Below, piece by piece: positions 47,116 to 58,299 of a stretch of 64,000 nucleotides of DNA. Below the pieces are notes generated by a model. It saw nothing but the letters and a program-made list of their open reading frames with translations. It was not told the origin of the DNA and did no database searches. Location of the stretch: contig NZ_MTBA01000004.1 in assembly GCF_002150805.1 (NCBI RefSeq), positions 372,001-436,000 on the forward strand. Direction: 5' to 3'. The position numbers were made by a program, and so were the translations under genes. Source of the stretch: Oceanospirillum sanctuarii (GTDB taxonomy: Bacteria > Pseudomonadota > Gammaproteobacteria > Pseudomonadales > Halomonadaceae). How positions within the stretch are numbered: position 1 is the stretch's first letter; the number at the start of each line of letters is the position of its first letter.

Positions 47116-48510
47116 TCAGAACAGTCGGTTCAGACCGTTCAGAGCCGCTACCCGGTAGGCTTCCGCCATGGTTGGGTAGTTGAAGGTGTTGTTGACGAAA
47201 TACTTGATCGTATTACCTTCACCTTCCTGATTCATGATCGCCTGACCAATGTGCACAATCTCAGATGCCTGGTCACCGAAGCAGTGAATACCCAGCAGCT
47301 CCAGCGTCTCGCGGTGGAACAGGATCTTCAGCATACCAGCGGTTTCACCAGTGATCTGTGCACGAGCGGTGTCTTTAAAGAAGGCCTGACCCACTTCGTA
47401 AGGGATCTTAGCTTCAGTCAGCTCACGCTCACTCTGGCCCACAGAACTAATCTCTGGAATGGTGTAAATACCGGTCGGAACCTCGTTCACGAAGCGGAAT
47501 TCATCATCGTCCAGAATGTCTGCTGCTGCAGAACGCCCCTGGTCATAAGCTGCACTTGCCAGACTTGGCCAGCCGATTACATCACCCACCGCATAGATAT
47601 GTTCTACGCTGGTACGGTAGTGCTGATCCACCTCCAGTTGGCCACGACCATTAGGCTCCAGACCTACCAGTTCCAGACCGATATCTTCAGTGTTACCGGA
47701 ACGGCCATTACACCAGAGGAAGGCGTCAGCACGAAGCTTCTTACCGGATTTCAGCTCAAGGGTTACCCCCTGTTCATCCGCAGTCACTTTCTCATATTCT
47801 TCGTTGTGACGGATCAGAACACCGGTGTTACGCAGGTGGTAACTCAGGGCGTCGGAGATCTCGTCATCCAGGAAAGAAAGCAGACGATCACGGTTATCGA
47901 TCAGGTCAACTTTTACCCCCAGGCCACTGAAGATAGACGCATATTCGCAACCGATCACACCTGCTCCGTAGATGATCAGACGACGCGGCGTGTGACCCAG
48001 AGTCAGAACAGTATCGCTGCAGTAGATACGTGGATGACGGAAGTTGATATCAGCCGGACGGTAAGGACGGGAACCTGTTGCAATAACGATCTTCTGAGCA
48101 CGCAGCTCTTCAGTACCATTGTGCGGGTCACGCACCATTACGGTGTGGGAATCCAGAAAACGGGCTTTGCCAAAGTAAACGTCGATACGGTTACGGGCAT
48201 AAAAGTTGGTTCGCAGCTGAACCTGACGCTCGATAACGCGCTGTGAACGCTCTAAAACTTTCGGGAAAGAAAACCAGCGAGGCTCACCAATATCACGGAA
48301 CATGCGGTTGGTGTTGAACTGGATAATCTGCTTCACTGCGTGACGCAGTGCTTTGGAAGGGATAGTACCTTTGTGAGTGCAATTACCACCTACAGAGCTC
48401 TGCATCTCAACAACCGCAACACGTTTACCGTGCTTGGCTGCGTTCATTGCTGCGCCTTCACCTGCAGGGCCTGTACCTATCACTACTACGTCGTAATTAT
48501 ATACCGCCAT
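47116..48510 (-). CDS. sthA: Soluble pyridine nucleotide transhydrogenase
   Basis: 464 residues. Flavoprotein of the disulfide-reductase fold: [20 protein letters not shown] (FAD), [19 protein letters not shown] (only one of the two redox cysteines, as in SthA), [20 protein letters not shown] (NAD(P)), [13 protein letters not shown]. Re-oxidises NADPH with NAD+. Monocistronic between two terminators. Confidence 0.95.
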   Translation of the reverse strand: MAVYNYDVVVIGTGPAGEGAAMNAAKHGKRVAVVEMQSSVGGNCTHKGTIPSKALRHAVKQIIQFNTNRMFRDIGEPRWFSFPKVLERSQRVIERQVQLRTNFYARNRIDVYFGKARFLDSHTVMVRDPHNGTEELRAQKIVIATGSRPYRPADINFRHPRIYCSDTVLTLGHTPRRLIIYGAGVIGCEYASIFSGLGVKVDLIDNRDRLLSFLDDEISDALSYHLRNTGVLIRHNEEYEKVTADEQGVTLELKSGKKLRADAFLWCNGRSGNTEDIGLELVGLEPNGRGQLEVDQHYRTSVEHIYAVGDVIGWPSLASAAYDQGRSAAADILDDDEFRFVNEVPTGIYTIPEISSVGQSERELTEAKIPYEVGQAFFKDTARAQITGETAGMLKILFHRETLELLGIHCFGDQASEIVHIGQAIMNQEGEGNTIKYFVNNTFNYPTMAEAYRVAALNGLNRLF

Positions 48511-48715
48511 TGTCGCCGAATAACTCCCTAACCGTCGTGTTAGATCTGACTGTGCCTGAGCCTTCTAATCCTGATCGTTCGTGGACTGAACGTCTCTAAT
48601 GTGGACTCATTAGTCACTGTCAGCAATTATGCTTTGGCCGCGTATCTACCAAAGCACTCTATTATTATTGATATTTCTTATTAAACTTTTAAATCTTACA
48701 GCACATAAAAAAACC

Positions 48716-48743
48716 AAAAATGCAGCCGAAATAATCCGGCTGC
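48716..48743 (-). terminator. nqr operon terminator
   Basis: On the - strand GCAGCCG, 8-nt loop, CGGCTGC, A, then TTTTT and a second T-run. Ends the nqr-apbE-nqrM transcript. Confidence 0.82.
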
Positions 48744-48754
48744 TTATTCTGATC

Positions 48755-49009
48755 TTATTTGTTCTTTTCTTCATTCTGCATTGCATCATAAGCCAGATCA
48801 GTACGGGCTGACGCGTTACCGGCTTTCTTTTCCTGCTCGGTTTCACAGATATCTTTGTTACCACCACAGATATCGCAGTCCGAAATCATGCCGATAGCAC
48901 TCATACCGCCACAGGAACCCGTGATCGGCTTGCGGCCAAACAATACGCCAACCGCCATACCAGTAATGATCAGTGCAATTACGGCAAAAGCCAGAAGCAT
49001 AGTAGTCAT
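48755..49009 (-). CDS. nqrM: (Na+)-NQR maturation protein NqrM
   Basis: 84 residues. One membrane helix (~3-24), then GSCGGM and CDICGGNKDICE: the four conserved cysteines used to deliver iron to the NqrD/NqrE centre. Last gene of the operon, behind a GAGGTAAG ribosome site. Confidence 0.92.
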   Translation of the reverse strand: MTTMLLAFAVIALIITGMAVGVLFGRKPITGSCGGMSAIGMISDCDICGGNKDICETEQEKKAGNASARTDLAYDAMQNEEKNK

Positions 49010-49070
49010 ACGAACTTACCTCAGATTATTCAAAATTCTTCAGCGACGAACCGGGCTATATCGCCCTTTA

Positions 49071-50201
49071 TTACAGATTCGCCAGAGCAGTAAATTGTTC
49101 CGTCTGAATAACGTCAAAGCCTTCTCCGTCGGCTTTGACCAACATATAAACAGCCAGTCCCTGCTCACGGGCAAACTCGAGCCCTTTCTCGGGTCCCATC
49201 ACCATAAGAGCGGTTGCCATCGCATCTGCAGTAGCACAGGAAGGATGCAGCACAGTTACCGAAGCCAGCTTATGGGTAATGGGGCGACCAGTCAGCGGGT
49301 TGATGGTATGAGAAAAACGCTGACCATCAGCTTCAAAATAGTTTCGGTAACCACCGGATGTAGCCACAGATACATTGGTTACCGCTAACACTTCCTGAAC
49401 CACCTGACCGCTCGTGCTTGGCTTCTCAATAGCAATTCGCCAAGTCGAGCCATCCGGTTTATGGCCTTTAAGACGAAGCTCACCACCGACTTCTACCAGA
49501 TAATTATGGAAGCCCTGACGGTCAAGATAACGGGCAACCTGATCTACGCCATAACCTTTGGCGATGGCAGAAAGGTCCAGATAGATATCTTTATCTTTTT
49601 TTAGCGTTGGTGAATCGCTCTCAACACCTCTGACCGCAACTGACTGATAACCAACACGTTCAAAGGCAAGTGCCAGCTCAGCTTCACTCGGCACCTGATC
49701 TGGTCTCAGATCCGGGCCAAAGCCCCACAAATTAACCAGAGGGCCTATAGTGGGATCAAATACACCACCACTCAAGACTGCAATCTGCAGCGCTTCTTCA
49801 ACCACTACAGCAGTGTCCGCAGAAACCGGAAACCACTGGCCAGCACTCATCTGATTAAAACGGGATAACTCAGAGTGCTGCTTGTAGGTCGACATCTTCA
49901 GATCAACATCGACCAGAGAATTCTTAATGCCTTCAGCAAGTGCCTGCTGACCGGCTTTATCAAGGCGAATGCCTTCACTTTCGACCACAGAAACGTGGTA
50001 CTGAGTGCCCATAATAGGGCCGGAAAACTTGATAATGACCGGATCACTATCGCAACCAGCAAGAAGGGCCAGCCCTGTTAAGGCCAGCCCCACTTTGATG
50101 GCCTGTCCCAGATGGGACAGGCCGGCAGCGATCAGCATTCCGATCTGTTGCCAGGCAGATCCTAAAAGACCTGTCAGCAACAGCTTGAGATCACTGCGCA
50201 T
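49071..50201 (-). CDS. apbE: FAD:protein FMN transferase
   Basis: 376 residues. Long N-terminus ahead of GLALTGLALLAGC, a lipobox, so an inner-membrane-anchored periplasmic lipoprotein; a later start at Met ~22 would give a normal signal peptide. IMGTQYHVSVV, DLSAIAKGYGVDQVARYLD, LVEVGGELRLKG and SGGYRNYFEADGQRFSHTIN are ApbE signatures. Attaches FMN to threonines of NqrB and NqrC. Confidence 0.93.
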   Translation of the reverse strand: MRSDLKLLLTGLLGSAWQQIGMLIAAGLSHLGQAIKVGLALTGLALLAGCDSDPVIIKFSGPIMGTQYHVSVVESEGIRLDKAGQQALAEGIKNSLVDVDLKMSTYKQHSELSRFNQMSAGQWFPVSADTAVVVEEALQIAVLSGGVFDPTIGPLVNLWGFGPDLRPDQVPSEAELALAFERVGYQSVAVRGVESDSPTLKKDKDIYLDLSAIAKGYGVDQVARYLDRQGFHNYLVEVGGELRLKGHKPDGSTWRIAIEKPSTSGQVVQEVLAVTNVSVATSGGYRNYFEADGQRFSHTINPLTGRPITHKLASVTVLHPSCATADAMATALMVMGPEKGLEFAREQGLAVYMLVKADGEGFDVIQTEQFTALANL

Positions 50202-50204
50202 TAC

Positions 50205-51434
50205 TTAACCACCGAAGTCGTCAAGCAGGATGTTCTCAGGCTCAACACCCAGATTCAACAGCATCTGGATCACAGCAGAGTTCATCATTGGAGGTCCACA
50301 CATGTAGTACTCACAATCTTCCGGCGCATCATGATCACGCAGGTAGTTTTCGTACAGTACGTTGTGGATGAAACCGGTCATACCGGTCCAGTTATCCTCC
50401 GGCAGCGGATCGGACAGAGCCAGATGCCAGGTGAAGTTCTCGTTTTCTTCTGCCAGCTGGTCAAACTCTTCTACGTAGAAGGCTTCACGTACAGAACGTG
50501 CACCGTACCAGAAAGAGATCTTACGCTTGGAGTTCAGACGCTTCAGCTGATCGAAGATATGGGAACGCATAGGCGCCATACCCGCACCACCGCCGATGAA
50601 GACCATCTCGTTATCAGTCTCTTTAGCGAAGAACTCACCAAATGGACCGGAAACAGTGATCTTGTCGCCCGGCTTCAGGCTGAATACGTAAGAAGACATC
50701 TGACCCGGTGGTACATCATCACGGCCCGGAGGTGGTGAAGCGATACGGATATTGAACTTAACAATACCTTTCTCTTCCGGATAGTTCGCCATGGAGTATG
50801 CACGGGTGATGGTTTCATCAACCTTAGATACGTACTTCCAGATGTTAAACTTATCCCAATCCGGGTGATACTCTTCACCGATATCGAAGTCTTTGTAGTG
50901 AACTTCGTGCGGAGGAACTTCCAGCTGTACATAACCACCAGCGCGGAAGTCTACGTTTTCACCTTCAGGCAGACGCAGAGTCAGCTCTTTAATGAAGGTT
51001 GCTACGTTGTCGTTAGACTCAACCGTACATTCCCACTTCTTAACACCGAAGACATCAGCTTCTACTTCAATTTCCATGTCCTGTTTAACAGGAACTTGGC
51101 AAGACAGACGCCAGCCTTCTTTCTTCTCACCCATAGTGAAGTGAGATTCTTCCGTTGGCAGAATAGAACCGCCACCAGCAGAAACGATACATTTACACTG
51201 GGCACAAGAGCCGCCGCCACCACATGCAGATGACAGGAAGATACCGTTTGAAGCCAGTGTCTGAAGCAGTTTACCGCCCGCAGGGGTAGTAATTTTCTGC
51301 TCGCCATTAATGGTTACAGTGACATCGCCACTGCTAACCAGCTTGTTGCGTGCTGCCAGAATCACCAGTACCAGAGATACTACGATGATCGTGAACATGA
51401 CCACGCCCAGCACAATAAGTTGTGAATCAACCAT
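50205..51434 (-). CDS. nqrF: Na+-NQR subunit F
   Basis: 409 residues. One N-terminal helix, [2Fe-2S] ferredoxin domain ([20 protein letters not shown]), FAD domain ([13 protein letters not shown]) and NADH domain ([19 protein letters not shown]). Entry point for electrons from NADH. Confidence 0.97.
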   Translation of the reverse strand: MVDSQLIVLGVVMFTIIVVSLVLVILAARNKLVSSGDVTVTINGEQKITTPAGGKLLQTLASNGIFLSSACGGGGSCAQCKCIVSAGGGSILPTEESHFTMGEKKEGWRLSCQVPVKQDMEIEVEADVFGVKKWECTVESNDNVATFIKELTLRLPEGENVDFRAGGYVQLEVPPHEVHYKDFDIGEEYHPDWDKFNIWKYVSKVDETITRAYSMANYPEEKGIVKFNIRIASPPPGRDDVPPGQMSSYVFSLKPGDKITVSGPFGEFFAKETDNEMVFIGGGAGMAPMRSHIFDQLKRLNSKRKISFWYGARSVREAFYVEEFDQLAEENENFTWHLALSDPLPEDNWTGMTGFIHNVLYENYLRDHDAPEDCEYYMCGPPMMNSAVIQMLLNLGVEPENILLDDFGG

Positions 51435-51475
51435 GTTCTGAACCTTTTTGTTCTAAGTTTCCGTCAACTGTGTAC

Positions 51476-52096
51476 TTACAGCTGCACGCCCGAGAAGGAC
51501 ATAAAGCCCAGAGACATCAGACCTACAGTCACAAATGTGATACCCAGACCCTGCAGGCCCGCTGGTACATCACTGTACTTCAGTTTTTCACGGATACCCG
51601 CCAGCGCAACGATCGCCAGCGCCCAACCGATACCAGCACCGGCACCATATACCACAGACTCACCGAAGTTGTAGTCACGCTCAACCATGAACAGAGACGC
51701 ACCCAAAATGGCACAGTTCACAGTAATCAGCGGCAGGAATACACCCAGTGCGTTGTACAGTGCAGGTACAAATTTATCGAGGAACATCTCCAGGATCTGA
51801 ACCATAGCGGCGATTACGCCGATGTAACTCAGATAACCCAGGAAGCTCAGATCCATAGATTCGGCACCTTCCATGCCGGTCCAGGTCAGCGCGCCTTCAC
51901 GCAGCAGGTTGTTATAGATCAGGTTGTTTACCGGAACGGTAATCACCAGTACTACAACAACGGCAATACCCAGACCCAGAGCTGCTTCGATCTTTTTCGA
52001 AACCGCCAGGAAGGTACACATACCCAGGAAGAAAGCCAGAGCCATGTTTTCTACAAACACAGCCTTAACCAGAAGGCTTAAGTAGTATTCAAACAT
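51476..52096 (-). CDS. nqrE: Na+-NQR subunit E
   Basis: 206 residues, six helices. [19 protein letters not shown] contains a cysteine of the membrane iron centre shared with NqrD. Start overlaps the nqrD stop by one base. Confidence 0.96.
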   Translation of the reverse strand: MFEYYLSLLVKAVFVENMALAFFLGMCTFLAVSKKIEAALGLGIAVVVVLVITVPVNNLIYNNLLREGALTWTGMEGAESMDLSFLGYLSYIGVIAAMVQILEMFLDKFVPALYNALGVFLPLITVNCAILGASLFMVERDYNFGESVVYGAGAGIGWALAIVALAGIREKLKYSDVPAGLQGLGITFVTVGLMSLGFMSFSGVQL

Positions 52097-52761
52097 TATA
52101 CGGCCTCCTTAGCCTGAGTATTTGGAGCGATCTTAAACTCAGCTTCTTCATTCTGAGCAGGCTGCCAGGTACGGATCAGCCAGATAAAGCCAGCAATGAT
52201 GAAGAACGCAGAAGGTGGCAGCAGCATCATACCGTTAGGCAGATACCAACCACCGTCATTGATTTTTTCCAGGATCTGGATACCGAACAGGCTACCGGAA
52301 CCAAACAGTTCACGGATGAAACCAACAAACAGCAGAACTACGGTGTAGCCCAGACCGTTACCGATACCGTCGATGAAGCTCATCACAGGACCGTTTTTCA
52401 TCGCGTAAGCTTCAGCACGACCCATTACGATACAGTTGGTAATAATCAGGCCAACGAATACCGACAGCTGCTTACTGGTTTCGTAAGCGTATGCTTTCAG
52501 CATCTGGTCAACAACGATTACCAGAGACGCAATAATGGTCATCTGTACAATAATACGGATGCTGTTTGGGATCTGATTACGGATCATCGAGATAAACATG
52601 CTCGAGAAAGCCGTTACCAGAGATACCGCAACACCCATCACGATAGCAACAGACAGACTGCTGGTTACCGCCAGTGCCGAACAAATACCCAGAATCTGCA
52701 GAGCAATCGGGTTGTTGGCAAAGATTGGAGAGACAATAACGCTCTTTGGAGTATCAGCCAT
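52096..52761 (-). CDS. nqrD: Na+-NQR subunit D
   Basis: 221 residues, six helices; [20 protein letters not shown] and [18 protein letters not shown] carry the iron-centre cysteines that mirror those in NqrE. Two bases downstream of nqrC. Confidence 0.96.
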   Translation of the reverse strand: MADTPKSVIVSPIFANNPIALQILGICSALAVTSSLSVAIVMGVAVSLVTAFSSMFISMIRNQIPNSIRIIVQMTIIASLVIVVDQMLKAYAYETSKQLSVFVGLIITNCIVMGRAEAYAMKNGPVMSFIDGIGNGLGYTVVLLFVGFIRELFGSGSLFGIQILEKINDGGWYLPNGMMLLPPSAFFIIAGFIWLIRTWQPAQNEEAEFKIAPNTQAKEAV

Positions 52762-52763
52762 TT

Positions 52764-53543
52764 TTATACTCCTTCCTTACGAAGTTTGCTTAGGTAAGGG
52801 CCGAAACCCTCTTCGCCAACCCAGTACTGAACCAGATTAGTTACACCACGGCTGGTCAGAGTTGCACCGGACAGGCCGTCAACTTTGTGCTCAGCATTTG
52901 GTGTAGAAGCATCAACAGAACCTTTAACCAGTTCGATCGCTGGGTTCATGTTGTCACCTTCAAAGACTTTCTTACCCGGCCACAGAGCTTTCCACTTAGG
53001 GTTATCAACTTCACCACCCAGACCCGGAGTTTCCGCGTGCTGGTAGAAGCCAAGACCGATTACAGTGTTAGCATCTGCTTCCAGAGCCAGGAAGCCGTGC
53101 AGAGTCGACCACAGACCATAACCACGCACCGGCAGAATGATACGATCCAGCTGACCGTCCTTCTCTACCAGATAAACAGTGGCAAACTGCTCACGACGCT
53201 TGATACCAGCAACGTCTTCACTGTTAGACAGTGCTTTCGACATAGAAGGATCTTTAGCCGCTTTCAGCTGATCGTAAGTTTCAGCGTTGAACTCGTCGGT
53301 GTACTCACCAGTGTTCAGGTTCACAACACGAGGTGTAATCTGAGCATAAAGTTCGTCAATGGACTTACCTGGTTCCATCAGACCGGCAGCAGCCAGAATG
53401 TTGGATTTACGGTCCAGGTCTTTGTTTTCCTGCTGTTGTGCTTTGAACATTACCGCTGCGCCGGAAACAATCACGGAGCAGACGATACACAGCAGTAACG
53501 CTACGGTAAGCGTTTTCTTGATGGAATCGTTGCTACTAGACAT
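52764..53543 (-). CDS. nqrC: Na+-NQR subunit C
   Basis: 259 residues. One N-terminal helix, periplasmic FMN-binding domain; [20 protein letters not shown] has the threonine that receives FMN from ApbE. Overlaps nqrB by eight bases. Confidence 0.96.
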   Translation of the reverse strand: MSSSNDSIKKTLTVALLLCIVCSVIVSGAAVMFKAQQQENKDLDRKSNILAAAGLMEPGKSIDELYAQITPRVVNLNTGEYTDEFNAETYDQLKAAKDPSMSKALSNSEDVAGIKRREQFATVYLVEKDGQLDRIILPVRGYGLWSTLHGFLALEADANTVIGLGFYQHAETPGLGGEVDNPKWKALWPGKKVFEGDNMNPAIELVKGSVDASTPNAEHKVDGLSGATLTSRGVTNLVQYWVGEEGFGPYLSKLRKEGV

Positions 53544-54738
53544 TGCGCATCATTCTCCGTTTGATATTGGCCTGAACCACAAAGTGGTCGATAAACGGTG
53601 CAAACAGGTTCGCAAACAGAATCGCCAGCATAATACCTTCTGGGAATGCTGGGTTGACCACACGGATCATCACTGTCATTGCACCGATCAGAATACCGAA
53701 CCAGATCTTGCCAGTATTAGTCATAGAGGCAGATACAGGGTCAGTCGCCATGAAGAACATACCAAAGGCCAGACCACCCAGAGTCAGGTGCCAGTACCAA
53801 GGCAGCGCGAACATAGGGTTAGTATCAGAACCGATAACGTTCAGCAGAGAACTCAGTGCGAACATACCGATGAACACACCCAGAACGATACGCCAGGAAG
53901 CGATCTTGGTTGCCAGAAGAACAGCACCACCGACCATAATCGCCAGCGTCGAGGTTTCACCCATGGAACCCGGCATTACACCCAGGAAGGAATCCCACCA
54001 GGTCAGAGTTTCAGTCAGACCGTTCATGCCTTCAGCAGCAGCAACACCCAGTGCAGTTGCACCAGTGTAACCGTCTACTGCAGTCCAAACCGCATCACCG
54101 GAGATCTGGGCAGGGTACGCGAAGTACAGGAATGCACGACCTGCCAGAGCTGGGTTAAGGAAGTTCTTACCGGTACCACCGAAGATCTCTTTAGCAACAA
54201 CCACACCGAAGGTAATACCCAGTGCAACCTGCCACAGAGGAATGGTAGGAGGAAGCGTCAGAGCGAACAGGATAGAAGTTACGAAGAAACCTTCGTTCAC
54301 TTCGTGGCCGCGCTTCATTGCAAACAGTACTTCCCAGAAGCCACCCACAACGAAGGTAACCGCATAAACAGGCAGGAAGTACATCGCACCGTGGATCATG
54401 TTGTCCCACAGGCTTGCAGGGTCATAGCCAGCAAACAGGCTGATCAGCGCACCGCGCCAACCTTCAACAGCAGCGATACCTTCCGCAGCCATCGCCATGT
54501 TCGCGTGGTAACCCACGTTCCACATACCGAAGAACATTGCTGGGAAAGTACACATCCAAACAGTAATCATCATACGTTTCAGGTCAACACCATCACGTAC
54601 GTGAGCTGTGGTTTTAGTAGTAGAACCCGGCGCATAGAAAATGGTATCTACGGCTTCGTAAAGCGCGTACCAGTTTTCATACTTACCACCTTTGTGGAAG
54701 TGAGGTTCCATATTATCAAGGATTTTACGCAGACCCAT
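53536..54738 (-). CDS. nqrB: Na+-NQR subunit B
   Basis: 400 residues, about ten helices. FMN-attachment site in [17 protein letters not shown] (the GAT motif Thr); also binds riboflavin and forms the Na+ path and quinone site. [20 protein letters not shown] and [15 protein letters not shown] are conserved. Confidence 0.96.
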   Translation of the reverse strand: MGLRKILDNMEPHFHKGGKYENWYALYEAVDTIFYAPGSTTKTTAHVRDGVDLKRMMITVWMCTFPAMFFGMWNVGYHANMAMAAEGIAAVEGWRGALISLFAGYDPASLWDNMIHGAMYFLPVYAVTFVVGGFWEVLFAMKRGHEVNEGFFVTSILFALTLPPTIPLWQVALGITFGVVVAKEIFGGTGKNFLNPALAGRAFLYFAYPAQISGDAVWTAVDGYTGATALGVAAAEGMNGLTETLTWWDSFLGVMPGSMGETSTLAIMVGGAVLLATKIASWRIVLGVFIGMFALSSLLNVIGSDTNPMFALPWYWHLTLGGLAFGMFFMATDPVSASMTNTGKIWFGILIGAMTVMIRVVNPAFPEGIMLAILFANLFAPFIDHFVVQANIKRRMMRNV

Positions 54739-56090
54739 TATGCCCCCTCCTTCTCAATCGTGGTCAGATTGTTGCGCAGGATAGGACCGTATTCGTACTT
54801 ACCAGGGCACACGTAGGTGCACAGCGCAAGATCTTCTTCGTCCAGTTCCAGACAGCCCAGCTGCATCGCAGACTCGATATCACCAACGATCAGTGCACGC
54901 AGCAACTGAGTCGGCAGAATATCCAGAGGCATAACACGCTCGTATGAACCTACTGGAACCATCGCACGCTCACTACCGTTAGTATTGGTAGATGGCGCGT
55001 AGTTCTTCAGGCCAAACAGCTTGGAGATATAGATGTTCAGCATAGAGTGCTTGTTCGCACCCGGAGACAGCCAACCCATAAAGTCACGGTTCGTGCCTTC
55101 TTTCAGAACGCTAACCTGTGTGTGGTAGCGACCCAGGAAGGAGAAAGGACCTTTAGCAGTAGTACCGCCAAATACTGAACCAGAGATAAGACGTACGGCT
55201 TCACGGTCAGCAACTTCGCCACCGCAAACATCTTCCAGAGATGCACCCAGACGGGTTTTAACCAAACGTGGATTCTTAACTTCAGGACCGCCCAGAGCGA
55301 TAACGCGGGAAATATTCAGTTCACCGGTCAGGAACAGCTGGCCGAAAGCCACTACGTCCTGGTAACCGATAGACCAAACAGTTTTCTCTGAGCTAACAGG
55401 ATCCAGATGATGGATGTGAGTACCAACCAGACCCGCAGGGTGCGGACCGGCAAACTCTTCAACCACAACCTGACCACCAGCCTGTGCAGGAACAGAAGCG
55501 CCTGCTGCCTTACAAACGAAAACTTTTCCGTCTGTCAGACGTGCCAGAACCTCAAGACCCGCCTGAAAATCAGCTTCCTGACCTTTCAGAACTGCTGCAG
55601 GATCTGCAGCCAGAGGGCTGGTATCGATCGCCGTTACAAAGATGGAGTTCGGAGTGGATTCCAGAGCCGGAACACGGCTGAACGGACGGGTGCGCAGTGC
55701 AGTCCACAGGCCGGATTCAATCAGCTGTTCCTGGACTTTTGCACGCTCCAGAGAAGCCAGATCAGCCTGACCAAACTTGGCAAACTGAACTTTTTCTTCC
55801 TGATCCGCAACTTTGATAACCACAGACTGGAGTACACGGCGCTCACCTCGGTTGACGGCAATAACCTCACCGGCAGCAGGAGCAGTGTATTTTACACCTG
55901 GGGTCTTTTTATCACTGAAGAGCTCTTGACCTAGCTTAACCTGGTCGCCGACTTTCACTGCCATTGTAGGCTTCATACCCACATAGTCAGTGCCAATCAC
56001 AGCGACCGTACGCGCCTGAGCAGCATCTTCGATGCTTTGCTTTGGCGCGCCGGCTATAGGCAGATCAAGGCCACGTTTGATTTTTATCAT
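54738..56090 (-). CDS. nqrA: Na+-NQR subunit A
   Basis: 450 residues, first gene of the operon. Soluble, cytoplasmic, involved in quinone binding. [18 protein letters not shown] start, [39 protein letters not shown] and [20 protein letters not shown] are family blocks. Shares one base with nqrB. Confidence 0.96.
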   Translation of the reverse strand: MIKIKRGLDLPIAGAPKQSIEDAAQARTVAVIGTDYVGMKPTMAVKVGDQVKLGQELFSDKKTPGVKYTAPAAGEVIAVNRGERRVLQSVVIKVADQEEKVQFAKFGQADLASLERAKVQEQLIESGLWTALRTRPFSRVPALESTPNSIFVTAIDTSPLAADPAAVLKGQEADFQAGLEVLARLTDGKVFVCKAAGASVPAQAGGQVVVEEFAGPHPAGLVGTHIHHLDPVSSEKTVWSIGYQDVVAFGQLFLTGELNISRVIALGGPEVKNPRLVKTRLGASLEDVCGGEVADREAVRLISGSVFGGTTAKGPFSFLGRYHTQVSVLKEGTNRDFMGWLSPGANKHSMLNIYISKLFGLKNYAPSTNTNGSERAMVPVGSYERVMPLDILPTQLLRALIVGDIESAMQLGCLELDEEDLALCTYVCPGKYEYGPILRNNLTTIEKEGA

Positions 56091-56440
56091 ACGTCTCGCC
56101 CAATCACTTAGTTATTTTTTAAAGGTAAAGCTTAGATAACCCCATGCAGATTGCTTCGATATGCTTAGAAACAGCCTGCATCAGGTCGATAATTCTTATG
56201 TACAGCCTTGCTGTTTTCACGATCGCAGGTCTGCCCACCCGGATCGCTCCCAAAATCGGACACATTATAAAGACCTGCCACCGCCTTTACCACTCGACCT
56301 GCGACATTTTGCCACAACATCAGGCCATACTTAGGTACCGTATCCGGAGAATTTCGGGCATTTGGGGGGCAACGTCTGAAAATATCTGCCAATTACCAAA
56401 TACAACGGGAGAAAAATGTTTAATTTTCTTTTACTTAGGC
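56091..56440 (-). promoter_or_regulatory. nqr promoter region
   Basis: A perfect -10 box TATAAT (56264-56269 on the - strand) with a weak -35 (TGGTAA, 17-bp spacer) predicts a ~165-nt leader. The -10 is bracketed by an 8-bp inverted repeat, AGACCTGC (56271-56278) and GCAGGTCT (56225-56232). No gene is seen here. Confidence 0.5.
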
Positions 56441-56473
56441 GCAAAAAAGCCCGCTCAATGAGCGGGCTTTTGC
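56441..56473. terminator. gap terminator
   Basis: GCAAAAAAGCCCGCTCA / TGAGCGGGCTTTTGC, compact loop. Ends gap and isolates the nqr promoter. Confidence 0.87.
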
Positions 56474-56513
56474 ACAATCCCGACAAAAAAGCCGGAAAAG
56501 TTAGCGTCAGATA

Positions 56514-57974
56514 TTAACGTGCAGGGAAATGCTGGAAGTGCACGTTAGAGATCTGCTGCAGAATACGTACAACCTGGCAGCTGTAACCGAATTCGTTATC
56601 GTACCAAACGTACAGAACAGCCTGCTTACCGTTAACGATAGTAGCTTCACCATCAACGATACCCGCATGGCGGTTACCAACGAAGTCAGAAGAAACAACT
56701 TCCGGAGACTGAACAAAGTCGATCTGCTTCTGCAGACCAGAGTGCAGAGAAGCGTCACGCAGGTAGTCGTTAACTTCTTCAACAGTAGTGCCGTTCTTCA
56801 GCGTCAGGTTCAGAATCGCCATAGAAACGTTTGGCGTAGGAACACGGATCGCGTTACCAGTCAGCTTACCTTTCAGAGAAGGCAGAGCTTTAGCCGCTGC
56901 AGAAGCCGCACCAGTCTCAGTGATAACCATGTTCAGCGGAGCTGCACGGCCACGACGGGATGCTTTGTGGAAGTTATCGATCAGGTTCTGGTCGTTAGTG
57001 AACGCGTGAACAGTCTCAACGTGACCGTGCTCGATACCATACTGATCTTCAATCGCCTTCAGTACAGGAACGATAGCGTTAGTAGTACAGGAAGCCGCAG
57101 ACAGAATCTTGTCGCCTTCTTCGATCACGTTGCTGTTGATACCGTGAACGATGTTTTTGATGTCGCCTTTACCAGGAGCAGTCAGCAGAACGCGGGACGC
57201 GCCTTTGCAATCCAGGTGCTGACCCAAGCCTGCTTCATCACGCCACATACCCGTGTTATCAACGATGATAGCGTCATTGATACCGTAAGTGGTGTAGTCA
57301 ACTTCTGCAGGAGAGTTCGCGTAGATCACCTGAACGTAGTTACCATTGATGATCAGCGCTTTAGCTTCTTCATCAACAGTGATGGTGCCCTGGAAAGAAC
57401 CGTGAACAGAGTCACGACGCAGCAGGCTAGCACGCTTCTGCAGATCGCCTTCTTTACCGCCACGAACAACGATAGCGCGCAGACGCAGCTTGTTACCGCC
57501 ACCTGCTTTTTCAACCAGAATACGCGCCAGCAGACGACCGATACGACCGAAACCGTACAGAACAACGTCTTTGTAACCGTCTTCACCGTTTGCTTCGTAC
57601 TTATCTACAGCAGTGTCCAGTTCTTTACGCAGGAAAGCTTCCAGATCAGAACCGCCTTCGTTTTTGAACTTAACAGCCAGCTTACCGATATCAACGTGAG
57701 CAGGGCCCATGTTCATGCCAGCCATAGCTTCCAGGATAGGGTGAGTGTCACGAACAGACAGCTCAGTGCCTTCAACCTGGCGAACGAAACGGTGGTCTTT
57801 CAGGATGCGGATAACTGACTGGTTGACCATTGCGCGGCCATACAGTGAAGTCACTACATTGTTTTTACGATACAGCTGACCAATCAGCGGGATCATAGCT
57901 TCTGCCAGAGCTTCACGCTCCTGCCAATCCTGGAAACAGTTATCTAACATCTCTTGACTCACGGGCGGCCTCAC
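56514..57974 (-). CDS. gap: Glyceraldehyde-3-phosphate dehydrogenase, long form
   Basis: 486 residues, about 150 longer than the classic enzyme because of an N-terminal helical extension (EMLDNCFQDWQEREALAEAM, RAMVNQSVIRILKDHRFVRQ). The dehydrogenase core starts at ~135: VLYGFGRIGRLLARIL (NAD), catalytic Cys in SAASCTTNAIVPVLKAI, His in VHAFTND, and WYDNEFGYSCQVVRI. The extended form next to nqr and mfd is the one in Pseudomonas, associated with gluconeogenic growth. Confidence 0.94.
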   Translation of the reverse strand: MRPPVSQEMLDNCFQDWQEREALAEAMIPLIGQLYRKNNVVTSLYGRAMVNQSVIRILKDHRFVRQVEGTELSVRDTHPILEAMAGMNMGPAHVDIGKLAVKFKNEGGSDLEAFLRKELDTAVDKYEANGEDGYKDVVLYGFGRIGRLLARILVEKAGGGNKLRLRAIVVRGGKEGDLQKRASLLRRDSVHGSFQGTITVDEEAKALIINGNYVQVIYANSPAEVDYTTYGINDAIIVDNTGMWRDEAGLGQHLDCKGASRVLLTAPGKGDIKNIVHGINSNVIEEGDKILSAASCTTNAIVPVLKAIEDQYGIEHGHVETVHAFTNDQNLIDNFHKASRRGRAAPLNMVITETGAASAAAKALPSLKGKLTGNAIRVPTPNVSMAILNLTLKNGTTVEEVNDYLRDASLHSGLQKQIDFVQSPEVVSSDFVGNRHAGIVDGEATIVNGKQAVLYVWYDNEFGYSCQVVRILQQISNVHFQHFPAR

Positions 57975-58299
57975 TTAAATCAAAAAAAATCTCAACCGAA
58001 AATGCGGGCGTATTATGAAAGCAGAAGGACCAAAGGGCAAATTTAAACGCCAGTTTTGCGGCCAAAGTCTATTTAACCCCTAAAACTGCCTATTTAGCCC
58101 CTCAATTAGCCTATCCAACGCAATTCAGAACACTTATATATGAATAATCATCAACTTGTTTCTTATTATTCCGGCGCATTACTCATATCAGCCGATCAGT
58201 TAAATCCCTGCCAGCTACCCTTTACATTCACAGGTACAGCCTTAGACTTAGCTTCTTCTTTCCTATATGACATCTATCGACAGCCACGGAAAAGACACC
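57975..58299. other. 325-bp divergent region between gap and mfd
   Basis: Contains two direct copies of CTATTTA(A/G)CCCCT (58069-58081 and 58090-58102), 21 bp apart. No gene; an open frame at 58140 lacks a ribosome site and runs into mfd out of frame. Confidence 0.45.

Noticed and set aside
48629-48811. 60-residue hydrophobic frame on + strand
   Set aside because: Overlaps the nqr terminator and nqrM antisense; low-complexity AT sequence.
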